Shown: positions 23,401 through 35,400 of the stretch, one piece after another
Layout of the letters: each line of letters begins with the position of its first letter
Numbering within the stretch: position 1 is the first letter of the stretch
Source of the DNA: Cloeon dipterum
Taxonomy: Eukaryota > Arthropoda > Insecta > Ephemeroptera > Baetidae
NCBI RefSeq assembly: GCF_949628265.1
Contig: NC_088790.1
Span: 2,484,545-2,548,544, forward strand
Direction: 5' to 3'
DNA: 64,000 bases
Notes under the pieces: generated by a model
The model's input: only the letters and a program-made list of their open reading frames with translations
Told to the model about the DNA's origin: nothing
The model's database searches: none
Position numbers and translations under genes: made by a program

Positions 23401-26400
23401 TTTATTGCCCGACGGCCTTGTCTTGATATACGCGCTCTCGCCGTTTTCAGCCTGTGTGCAAACGCACACCGCTCGAAAAGTGATGGTCAAAATTGCCTTT
23501 TGCCTTGGATTTGTGCAGATGGCCCAGCGCGCTGTTTGCTAACTTATTTTGCCAATTATGTCACCGCTGGGTCAAGTGAGAATTGTGTCATTTAGTTCTG
23601 ATTATAGAAAATATGGTTTTTCTGACTGGAGTACAAATTTAAAGGATTAATTTTGATGAGAATAATCGGATTTTATATATTTTGCAAAAAGTGAATTAGT
23701 AAATTAGCCGTTTTGCCTGTTTTCCATTTATACATCGATAAACAATTAATTTCAACGTGTTGCATTAATGTATAACTGTTTGAAAAACTACTTGTTGCGG
23801 CAAAACAGGTGTCTCTGTGAACAGCGATCATTGAAAGAGGGCGTAACCTAAGACGATTTTGAAATGGGGGCACAGTTTAACGGAAAAATTATGAAATAAG
23901 GCATATTTCCCAGAGAGCAGAAAATCGTTGAATTTGACCTTCAATTGCTCTGAAAAGCCGCGGGAATTTTGAACTGGGGGCGTGTTTTTCTATAAAATTA
24001 AAAATTTAGTTTTGGCACGCGCCACAAACCGCAGGAAAATCATAAAAAAATCGCGGGAAATTCGAAATAGGGGCGTGACTTTCCAGAAAATTATTAATAA
24101 AGGCGTGACACGTGCTTTAAAGCGCGGGAAATTGGTTTTTAATGAGATTTTCAGCCAAATTGATCTCTTCATCCCAAAGCTTAGCAGAAATTTCTTACAT
24201 CATGACGACACACGTCCCTATAAAAACTATTCCAAGCAATTTGTCGCACAGCGAGATTTCATTCATTAGTGCGCATTAAGGTTTGCGTCACGGACACTTG
24301 ATTCTGTGATGAAGAAATATATATTTGGCCAAATTAATCCTTCCAAACAGAGCGGCGGCTTTAATGTAGCGACGAATTAGGCCTGCAAACGATCCGGCGT
24401 TTGTTGTCTCGGTCTCGGCGAGCCACCGGCGGATAACTCAATCGTGCACACGTTTTACTTACGCAGCGTGAGGATCCAAAATCATTTTTCTGTTGCTTAA
24501 TTTCTTCGGTCCTTTGAAAGCAAAAAATGTCGGTATCCGGCGCATGACGGTGCACAATGTGGCACAAATTACAAATAAATTGGTGTGCAGAGCGAGCGAG
24601 CGAAAAAGCGCGACTATCGTGCATGATTTCCGCGGATTTGTGTCGCGCGGAGAAAATTTTTGTGTCATGCACTTAACAGCCGCGAAAGATCAAATTCCCA
24701 TGCCTGTTTCTCGGCGTGAGCAGAGAAAAGCCGGTGCGTCCAGAATTTCTATACGGGAATACATATCCGTCTCGGAACAATGGAGTTTCTCCACAAAAAT
24801 CTAATAACATACTCAACGGGGCAAATACATATTTACAAGGGATTAAATTAAACAATGAGTGAAAGAACATTTCCTTTTCGTGCAATTTGATTTTACGGAT
24901 TATAATAAAAATTCTTATAGGATCAAATAAAATTTTTCTTATAGGTAATTCATAGAAAAACTTTTGGAAAATGTTTCAAGTTGAAATGACGCGTTTTGGA
25001 CATTACCGAACTCTGTTGTCGGGCCTTGGGCCGGGCCCTATATTGGTCTAGCGGGGCTCCAAAGGGTCTCAATCGATGCCCCTTGACGAGTACTATTGGT
25101 TTGATTTTGATATTGATTTTTTGAAATTGGTCATTTTTTCTTTTTTAACGATTATTTAATTAAATTAAATTTGAAGTTCTGTTATTATCTCGAGAGTTTT
25201 TAAATGGGCATCGAGTGGGTTTCGATCGGGGTCAAACTGCTATATTTTTCATTATTTACTCTGGGTGAAACCCTTTTTCAGGTTTTTTTTAAAATCCATC
25301 TTTATTCAAATTAGCAAAAAACCATAAATTTCCTCTTGTGAAATATATTTCCAGGATTATTTGCGTAGGACGAAATTAGCGTCAAATATATTTGTTATTT
25401 ATTCGTGCAGTTCTGCCAAGTTGCTTGGACCAGTCGAGTCGCAAACTCACGCACGTCTTTGCGATGCGATAGTGAGCGGCACCGGCGAGAAAACAGCCTT
25501 TTTGCACTGCTCGGAGGAATAAAATATGCTGTATAGTCCTTTCTTTTTTCAGATCTTTCATTCTTTGCTCTCATCGATTGACGTGCCACACATTATTATC
25601 TCGCTCGCCAGCTCGCGGATAAATTTGAGAGACACGTTTTGTGTCTCGCCGCCCGGCAACACGCGCGGCGCAGCTTTCACTCCGCCTTATACGCTGAGAT
25701 TTTCATTATTGCCCTTTTTATGTTTTATGTGGCGGCCGGCTCTTACGAAAAGCTAGACGCGCGAACGCCGCTTTTGGCGTTCGATCCCATTTGGTATGCA
25801 CAAGTGAATGGCTTATTTTTATTGTTGAGCCGCGAAAGGATGGACGTCTCCATTTTGGAACACACACTTCAGGTGTTGCTCCTTATGTACAACGAATATT
25901 ACGCGGTGTTCCTCACTTTGTCAAGTGTTTCCTCATTCCTCATTAGGAATAAAATCTGCAAGCTTTAATTTGAATGAATAATTTAGTTTTTGATGAATTA
26001 ATTTACTGCAGCTGTTTTTTCTGTGACGGAAAAATCTCGTATAATTTTGAAAATCGATAAAATCGGGAGTTTAGAAGAAAATCTATTGAAAAAATTAAAT
26101 TTCCTGCGCTTCGCAACACGTGCCACCCCCTTTTTTGGGGGATTTTCCGGATGTCCACAACTTCTTTTAAAAATTCCCTCGAATTCTAAGAAAAGACGCC
26201 ACATTTGTAGACTTCACCGCGCTTTTAAACCCTCTTTTTAATTTTGTTGGAAACCCCGCCCCCTTTTCAAATTGGCGCGAGTTATGCTTCTAAAAACGTC
26301 GGATTTTATGACTTTCCCGCGCTTTGGAAAGCGTCCCACGTCTTATTTGATAATTTTCTAGGAAACCCACGCTCCCTTTTCAAAATTCCCTTGAGTTCCA

Positions 26401-29400
26401 AATGAAAGAGTCAGATTTTACGGTTTTCCCGCGCTCTACGACACTTGCCACGCCTCTTTTATAGTTTTCTGGGTAACCACGCTCCCATTTTAAAGATCCC
26501 ACGAGCTGTACACCTTGATTCCCAATAAAAATGTCAGATTTTATTGTTTTCCCGCGCTTTTCGACACCTGACACGCCCTCATTTTCCATTTTATCGTAAA
26601 CCACCCCCCATTTCAAAGTTATTTCGAGTTAACTCTGAGAAAAACGTCATATTTTGCGATTTTCCCGGGAATTTTTGCAACGTGACACGCCCTCTTTTTT
26701 AATTTTTCTGGTCAATCACGCCACCATTTTCAAATTCCCGCTATTTTCTCAGCGAAAACACTTTTCCCGCGCATTTCGACGCTAGACACGCCCTCTTATA
26801 ATTTTCCTTGGAATTACGCCCCCATTTCATAATTTCCGCCACCAACATGTGGTCGCACTGACAAGTTAACGTTTTTTTCAATATAAAAATTTGCAAAATT
26901 AAGACATTTTACATTAGAGCGCAAAAAGTAGCAAGCGGCTCTTTCCCATTAAAGGTACTTTGCAAAATAAATTCGATCACGCAAGAAAGACACACCGAGT
27001 GGTCATGCACCTTGGTGGTTTAATTTGCCCTTGGGAATCACCTGCCTGCTAAAATATTGGCAAAACGTAACCTGATTCTAGCCGTGGCAGGCCTTTAATT
27101 GGCCTTGACTCTTGCAACCCAGCAGGCATACTTTCGGTCGTGTAAAAGCAGTTTCTTGTTCGCCGCCGGTCGCGCAGAAGAAGAGGAAAAAAATCAGAAA
27201 CCGCTGCTTTTGCACAGTACGATCTCTCGCCTAAAGAAAACGTTACAGTTCACATTCACACACCGGCTATTAATAACTAGGGCTAGGGCTCAGCTGGATG
27301 TTGACCTTGTGCTTTCATACACTCACACTATGTCACAGCCACTTTTGCAAACGGGTTTTTAATGTTTAATTAGGCAGCTGACAGACGTTGCTGGGATTTT
27401 ACCACAAATTACACAAATTTCTAATATTTAGCTTCATTTCGGTTTGTAGAAAAAATTCTGCAAAATAATTGAGAATTAAATCGTGATACAGAGAGAATTT
27501 TAAAGGAAAAACAATTTTCAAGAAAATCATAATTTCCATGAGTAAATTTAAAAAAAATAAAAAATTGGACTCTTTGCAACTGCAAATTGCGGGTTCTAAC
27601 CGTCAGAATTGCAAAAACTAAATACCGTTAGATTCGTCTCAACCTCCCCTAGAAAGCCAAAGGGGTTTTAGGGTCATCAACCCTCATCCCCCTTCCACCC
27701 CATGCATTGAAGTCACGTGAAAAATCGCGTCGTTTTGCACTTTCAGCAAATTTATTAACTGATAAAAACGCTCTTAAATTAAAACAATCTACCCCAAATC
27801 CCAATGGCTATCTAGGGGAGGTTGAGACGAGCCGAACGGGGTGCAGTTTTTGCATTTCTGACAGTTAGAACCTGAGATATAGCGATGGCAATGTGGCAAA
27901 ATTCTCTAAATTAATAGTAAATTAAATCGTGATTTTACGGAGGAAATATAAACGGACGCCAAATTACAATGAAAAGATTTAAATTCAATTGGAAAGCAGG
28001 ATTTTATATATAGTTATAAGAATGAAGCTCTCATGGCAGTAAAAAATGTATTCTTAGTAACAATTCTTCACGAAGCTGACCACAAAACTTTGAACCTAAT
28101 TTGCGGCTGGAGTAGCCGGTCATAATTGATAATTATAATTTTTTTATACATAAAAAACAAGGATCACATACGCACTGTAATTTTTGATGCCACGAAAGGG
28201 GCGGCACGTCGGAAGTGACACTCATTCGGAACCGGGAACGCCCGATTTTGAGACCCAATAACCACAGCATTTTTGTTATGAATTACTCTGGCCAGCGGAG
28301 CAAAACACCACGACCAAAAGGAACAAGCAGCGTTTCTCATTTGAATAATTCAAGCAGTCAAACTGTTATTTCGCTGGATAAATGGGAATCGAGAGCCTCG
28401 CGTTCTTCTCTATTTGGTTTTAATTGGCGCAACAGTTAGGCTATTGTCTTTTGTTTCCACTATCTGTATATTAGATTCGTTTTTAATTGGCCAATTCTTT
28501 CTCCTCGGCCGTTATACACTATTTTTATCGGTCCGGTGCAGCCAAAATGATTGATTATGATTCGGAAATTAACCCAAATGTGATATTTCTTAATCTAATA
28601 ACAGACACACACGCACGTTGACTTCTCTTTGTTGCCGGCCTGGCCTTTCTCTGATAGAATTTAAAATGAACTCGTTTTATTTAGAAAGTTGATTAAAGCG
28701 AATTTTAGAGGCTGATTTTTCTGCTTCCATTCAAGCGCTGAGAGCCCCATTTGAAAGTAAAGCTCTGTTTTTTTGGGAGCGAATTTTACTTCTATCTTTG
28801 TCTGCGCTGTGAGAAAGGCACACAAATTGTTTGCACAATTTAACAGGCACTCCCGCGCCCGCGATAATTTCGTTTTCACACACAAGCTCAAAATGCTTCT
28901 CACGACGGACGACTTATCCATTTGCGCTTCACTAATGTCAGTGTCTATAGTGATAATTATTTATCAGCAGTGCAGTCAGGTTAAATTACAACCACATGAC
29001 CAAATCACATGGACTAAAAATACGAGTTTTAAATTTTTAAATCTCATCACCCCGTGGTAGAATTTTAAAAATAAAGGGTGCTTTGGATTCCTCTCGCCGA
29101 GCCCATTCGAATAAACACCAAATTTGAATGCCTAGGGCACGGTCTAAGGTCAAAATGTGCTTAAAAGTTGAACCATGACATGTATGACCTTCTGTGCAAA
29201 TTTTAGAACGTTATATTTTTATTTTTGGAGCAATTAAACTTCAAAACTAAAAAATCCAAATTTTTCGATTTTTCGGTTATTTTTTGGACTCTTTGCAACT
29301 GCAAATCTCGGGTTCTAACCGTCAGAATTGCAAAAATTACCAACCCATAGACTCGACTTAATCTACGCTAGATAGCCAAAGGGTTTTGAGGGTGACCAAC

Positions 29401-32400
29401 CCTCATTATCCCTCTTGAACCCCGTGCATTGAAGTAACGAGAACAATTGCGTCGTTTTGCGCTTTCAGCAAACTTTTTCGCTGATCAAAACGCTCTTAAA
29501 TTAAAACAATCTTCTCCAAATGCCATTGGTTATCTAGGGGAGGTTCAGACGAGTCAAACGGTGCACAGTTTTGGCAGTTCTGATAATTAGAACCCAAGAT
29601 TTAGCGATCGGAATGTTGGGAAAAATTCAACAATTTTATTTTTTCAATATTGCCACTCCCAAATCTCAGGTTCTAACCATCAGAATCGCAAAAACCACCC
29701 ACCGTTAGACTTATCTCAACTTTCCCTGACCAGCTAGAGATGTTTAGGGGTGCTCACCCCACCCCGTTCAACCCCCGGCCACAAATTTAATAGGAAAAAT
29801 GCTAAATTAAATGGGATAAAAGAATGAAATAATATATTACTTTTATCAATGGGTTTGTAATGGCAATATGGGAATAGAGGGCAAACACCCCCCGAACCAT
29901 AAAAATGGGATAATATTAACAATTTTGACCGACTTAATAAAAAAATATAGCTATAAACACTGCTGCAAGGGAATAAGAATTTTTCTCTGCTAAATGAAAT
30001 AAATTTATTCAATCTTAATATTTTCACGTCACGAACGGATATGCAATATAGAAATCCATATCTCGGGCCGGTATTGCGGCGTGTATTATACGCCGGTTGT
30101 GCATTTATTGACTTCCGCGCGCAGATCGGAGTTTGGTGCGTCACACTCTTTGATATCAAATTGTGCGCAGATAATGGCATGTATTTATACGGTATTGCGC
30201 TCGCGCGCGCGTGTTTGCTGAATGAAAATAAAGCAGGCAGGAAAGATAAAGTGGAAATGCTGGTCACGTTGACACGAATTTAGGAGGTGACCGTAAAAAG
30301 ACAAAAGTGGCGGCTTCTGCACGTTAATGTCATTGCTTCCTGCCTCTTCGCTGCTGCGCTTTTTGTGCAGACGAGAAAGAGCTGCGATAGCGTTCGTGTT
30401 TGCACGCCTTTTTCAACGACACAGTCGCCGCTTCTGTCAACCGTAGACAAAGGATAATGACGCCTTTGTTTTCTACTCGACTCCTGCCAGACAAAGGAAG
30501 GGATATGTTCTATGAAAAGTTCTATGATATGATATTTCCTAATTAACCTGCAGGTCACAAACTACACTTAAAAGAGCTTAAACCATCTATTTTTTAAAAA
30601 TTTCTTATCGTTTTCTGAATTTGATTCAAATGGATTCGTGCTCATTAGATGTTCCCACAACGATTGAAAGCAAAAAATAAAAATAAATTTCACATTTCAC
30701 ATCCCTATAGTCATTAGTTAAAAAACCCTGAAAAATTAAAACTGACATAATCATTTTCTGTTTGGCAGGCTGCAGACGTGAACAATATCGAAATGCTGCT
30801 GCAATCCATGGTCGTAACGAAAGACGAAAGCAATGACCTGGTCTGGTGTCCGGACGCCCAGTTCGAGACCACCGTCTACAGTCTCGACTCAAGCGTAAAT
30901 ATATTCATATGCTATTCAAATTATGAATATCCCTAAATTTATATATTAATTTCAGGCGCTGCTCAACCTAGTGCAGCGAATTCAGGAGGCGATGGGCAGG
31001 GAGCAGGTGCTGTTTGACGCGATTAACAAGCAACTGGCGCTGACAACCAAGGACTCGCTGAACCACAAGAACCTGAGCACTGCCCTGTGCGCCAGCCAGG
31101 CGCGCCTCGCCAGGTTGTGTGCCAGAAACATGCGATGCTTCATGCAGGTACCACCATCAACAGATAGACAACAATTCAAAATGATTATTTTGCATCCATT
31201 AACTTTGACACACTTGATATGACGGTTTTTCGCAACATCCTGTCAAATCATTATCTAAAAAATTATGGAAAATATGCTAATCAAGCGATTAATTTCACAA
31301 TTTAGGGGAATTTTTGCGAGGATAGGAATCAAAATAAAGCGAATAAGTCGATAAATTTAGAAAAAATCTGAAAAGTGCTTGTTGAATGCATGAAGTAATT
31401 CCTTATGATTCATTTGAAGCCAAATTTGAGCTAAGTAGCGGTGTAAATTTTTGAGAAAAGTGTCTGCAAATAATCAAATTCTCTCCTTTCTTGAAATCCC
31501 ATTTTATTTCCCAAAAAAGAGTTACCCTTAAAGGTTTCATACGCTGTTGGTCAGATCTCGACGAGAAGAATCGAAATTTCCCAAAAAAATGTGTTCAAAC
31601 GCTGGACATTTTGGAGAAAATTTGAAAATTTCGATTTCTACTGTAGAATTTACTAAGCTCCTTGTTTGATTATTGCAAATTGTTTATCAATCAAACAAAA
31701 TAATCTCAGTAAATAAACTACCTGCGTAAGTAAATGTGCTTGATTGTTAGTCTGCGGACCTGACCAGATCAGTATTAGATGCAGTAGTGTTTGTATATTT
31801 GGAGTATTATCAATCATAAGAAGAGATAAAACTGGCGCTTGTGTTATCTGTTTTCACTTGAGGTTGGCTAGATTGTTTTTTTTTAATAAGCTGACGGAGA
31901 GAACTTGGTGATTTTCCTCTGGCCTTGCAATATTCATTTGTTGCCTCATAATTTGCAGCTTCCTCTCCTTGTGCGCATTCTTTGCAATCCACACGGTTCA
32001 CACACTTAGTTACTCAACCTGCATTTAAGTGCATTTAAAGTACGTTCTGAAATACATTTAAATTGACATAGGTCCAGTTGATACTCACTAAAGGTGCATT
32101 GTTTTTTTAGATTGACTTATATCGTATTGACTTTGAGATAAAATGATAAAAATAATCTATCGAGAGTTGTGTTTGAGTTTGTGTTCACTGATACAACTAT
32201 TTATGTGAATGTTGCATCAATATATAAGAAAACAAATACATTTTTCTCGGCAATCTAATTCTCTGCATGTTTTTTCCTTTTAAATTTTTGAATGCAATAA
32301 TTGCAATAGAAATAGAGTTTATTATTTTTTATTGTGAAATTGAGCAAAAGTCTATCATCTCTAAAATGTGCAATAATGAAATCAGGACCAACGAAAAGTT

Positions 32401-35400
32401 ATATTTAAGATTTTGGCTTATATCTCAATGATTTTTTTTGCTTCATTTCGATTCTTTTCGTCGCGAATGTCGCGATCTATCCAATGGTGCTCGAATTTTG
32501 AGGAAACCCCCCCTAAATAAGTCGTGAAGTTTTAAGCTCTTCCTCATTTTTAGTCACTATATTTAAAGCAAAAGCAGATACAAAAAGATTGGTACAAGCT
32601 TATTTACATTAAATAGATCTCGTATGGTTGAAATGGCGCTATTTTTTAATTTTAATGATTACAAAATATTTCAAACAAAAGGTAAATAAATTCATTTTCA
32701 GATTAAGCAAGTTTTAAAAACACGCGCAATTATTTCATGGCACTCTTGTACAAATAATTAAGCCAATTATGAATTTTTTGAATGTAATAATTTAATAGAT
32801 TTTGAGAAAGGGCTAAAGTAAATTTTCGTAAATGTACCTGACCGAAAATGTAAGGAAAATCAACAATATAAAAACAAATAGAAATATGCTATTTGTGTCT
32901 GTTGCTGCACTTTGAGATGTGAAACGTTTAATTTTTTTATCACAGTCAAGATACCATTTAAAGTGGAACTATATAGCTGTCCTTGAAAATAACTAAAATA
33001 GATTTAAAATTGTAAGCCGAAAAAAATTTAATCAGAAAATAAGTTTGTAAACATATTGGCTAATTTTCAGGTGCGCACTTTTTAAACATTTTAAACACAT
33101 CTATGAAACCAATTAGTTTTTGCCATCAGATTTGAGTTTTTCCTTGTTTACACTTAGGAGATTGCAGCATAAAATTGAAATGCTTTTTTATCTAAATTGT
33201 TGTTGGTTTAGATTGTTTTTAAGGGCTCACTGTTGACATTAAGACAGTATTATTTATTCTAATGCATTTTTCTAGTTGGTGTCACAAAACTTTTGTTGTT
33301 GTTCGCTATACATTTTTGTTAAAAGTTGAATTTTGAATCGTATCATAACTAAAAACTATCTGGTTAAAATGATGTCAGGGTCAATTTTATCGGATGCTCA
33401 AAATTAATTCATTTTTTTTATTGTTTGCATGTCTCATTCTTTAATAAAGTAATAATGCCCCTAAGATTTTATATCAATTAAAGAGTTTAATAGTCCTTTT
33501 TTATTATTAAAATTGTAGCAAAGGGTTGAAAGGGTGGAGTGTACTGAACCATTCAGCTCGTCAGGGGAGGTCGAGACGTTGTGCAGTTTTTGCAATTCTG
33601 ACAGTTAGAACCCGAGATTTGCCGTTTGAAATGTTGGCAAAAATAAAATTGTTGATTTTTGCCAAAAATTATCATCGCAAAATCTCGGGTTCTAAGGGTC
33701 AGAATTGCAAAAACTACCCATCGTTGGATTCATCTCTACCTCCCCTAGATAACCAGGGGAATTTTGGGTAGATTTTTTTAATTTAAGAAGGTGATTTATT
33801 TTGCTAAAAAAGCAAAACGACACGATTTTTCTCGTTACTTCAATTCATGGGGTGGAAGGGGGATGAGGGTTAATCACCCAAAAACTCTTTTGGATATCTA
33901 GGGGTGGTCGAGACGAGTTAAGCGGTTAGCAATTCCTGCAGTTCTCATAGTCAGAAACAGAGGTTTGGAAGTTCGAAAAATCGGAAAAAATCGTTTTTTT
34001 TTGTAATTTTGAAATCGATGTACTTGATAACAGAAAAAATATTCTCAGATGTTTTCATACAAGTTCATTAATGTCAATGGAAATTTTTCAAACACATTTT
34101 CTAAATTCGAAAATCCTCAGCTCGCTCCAAAATTTTTATTAGAGACTAAAATTAACTGTAATGACCTCTTTAGGACATCGAATTTAATTGTTGTCAGTTC
34201 GATCGGACTCAGCAAGAAGAATCCAAAACACACGATTTTTTCTAATTTAAATTGCACCAGTAGGATCTGAAATTAAATTACAATAAAAAAATGATTCAAG
34301 AAATCATAGTTTCCCTGTATGAATTGCAGGCAATGAGCTCTCAGAAGCCAAAGGATTCGAGCGAGAGCAGCACGGAGGCAGCAGCGCCGGCAGGCGCCAA
34401 CTCAGGTAAGCTGCAGCCGGTGCCGCAGCCGCAGCAAAGTCAGAATCAGGTGGGGAGCTTGGCGGCAGTGGCTTCGTCGGTGGACGGACTGATCAGTTCG
34501 GTGAAGCGGCTGCAGACGAACCACACGGCCATGGTGAAGAGCGCGTTCAAGCAGCCGAGCCGGCCGGCCTCGCTCAACAGCTCGGCGGGCAACTCGTCCA
34601 GCGGCGACGACAGCGACTCGCCCCTCTACGAGAACGTGCTCGACGCCGCCAACGTGTACGAGAACGTGGCTTCGTCGCCGCCGCAGCACATTTACGATCA
34701 ACCGAAAATCAACCCCAAATCGGTGGTTGCATTCGACGTCGACGACGAAGCCATTTACGAAAACGTCGACTTCGAGAAGGCCAGCACCAGCAGCGGCGTC
34801 AGCGACGAGGCCTTCTACGAGAACGTCGGCTCTCAGAACAAGGGTGAAGAGGTCACCTACGACGTGCCCTGGAACTCGCAGCCCATCTACGCCAACCCCG
34901 ACCTGGCGGCTAAGAAGGCCAGGAAGCAGCAGGCAGTCACCGCCGAAAGTGTCACCGAGCAGCTCAAGAAGGACGTCGACCAGGATTCGCTCGAGGACTT
35001 GGACGAACCGGACATACCCTCGCCAGGTCAGTTGATAGCTTTAAATTCCTTAGAGAAAAAAATTATTGGTTAGGGGCGGAGACCCACCCCCTTGTCCCCG
35101 GGGACGGAATTTTTGAGATTTTAATTTAACCTTTGGTTAGAAGTGATCGTTCTTGTTGTTTTGTGTTTTTCACCAAGAGTAACTCAATTTTGGACTTGAT
35201 TTCATCGTATCTCCCTCCCTTTGGTCATAATTCAAACCTTATACACGAAGTTACTAAAATTGTGCTGCCTTGTGTAGCAGAATAAGCACCAGCCATAAAT
35301 TCTCCGGAATTAGCTTTCAAAATAAATATATTTTATTTAAAAAAATCGTGTGTTCAAATCACCATTAATGAGAATTTTGTCTAAAAGGGTAACAAAAAAT

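Larger units (their letters stand above)
17470..30768. other. 13.3-kb first intron of the large gene: repeats and GC-richer islands
   Basis: No further exon could be supported. Repeat blocks of families A, B and E alternate with islands richer in GC and CpG at roughly 18550-19150, 20000-20640, 21700-22560, 23200-23600, 24290-24800, 25400-25970, 27000-27400, 28150-29060 and 30000-30560. The islands lack recognisable repeats and contain long but unconvincing open frames. As low-repeat islands in a long first intron they are candidate enhancers. Confidence 0.45.
31148..34329. other. Intron 3 of the large gene
   Basis: AT-rich, with a minus-orientation family D repeat at 31480-31700 and a family B foldback at 33520-33990. 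Otherwise nothing recognisable; 31740-33500 is plain AT-rich sequence. Confidence 0.6.

Noticed and set aside
23137-23595. 152-residue plus-strand open frame
   Set aside because: It lies in a GC-richer intronic island; no recognisable domain and no supported splice sites. More likely an enhancer-like island.
26020-26850. Regularly spaced repeats reminiscent of a CRISPR array
   Set aside because: Units are ~110 bp, diverged and continuous, with no constant short repeat separated by unique spacers, and the genome is eukaryotic.
29734-30267. 177-residue minus-strand open frame
   Set aside because: No domain, no splice context, partly inside a family B repeat; composition is that of non-coding DNA.
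34291-34329. In-frame ATG upstream of exon 4 as a possible start
   Set aside because: The segment is AT-rich, ends in TTGCAG at the acceptor, and upstream exons 2-3 join in phase; it is intron sequence.
34402-35035. Two frames of about 100 residues overlapping exon 4 (one on each strand)
   Set aside because: Alternative-frame shadows of the GC-rich tyrosine-cluster exon; the main frame carries the YENV repeats and the right splice phase.
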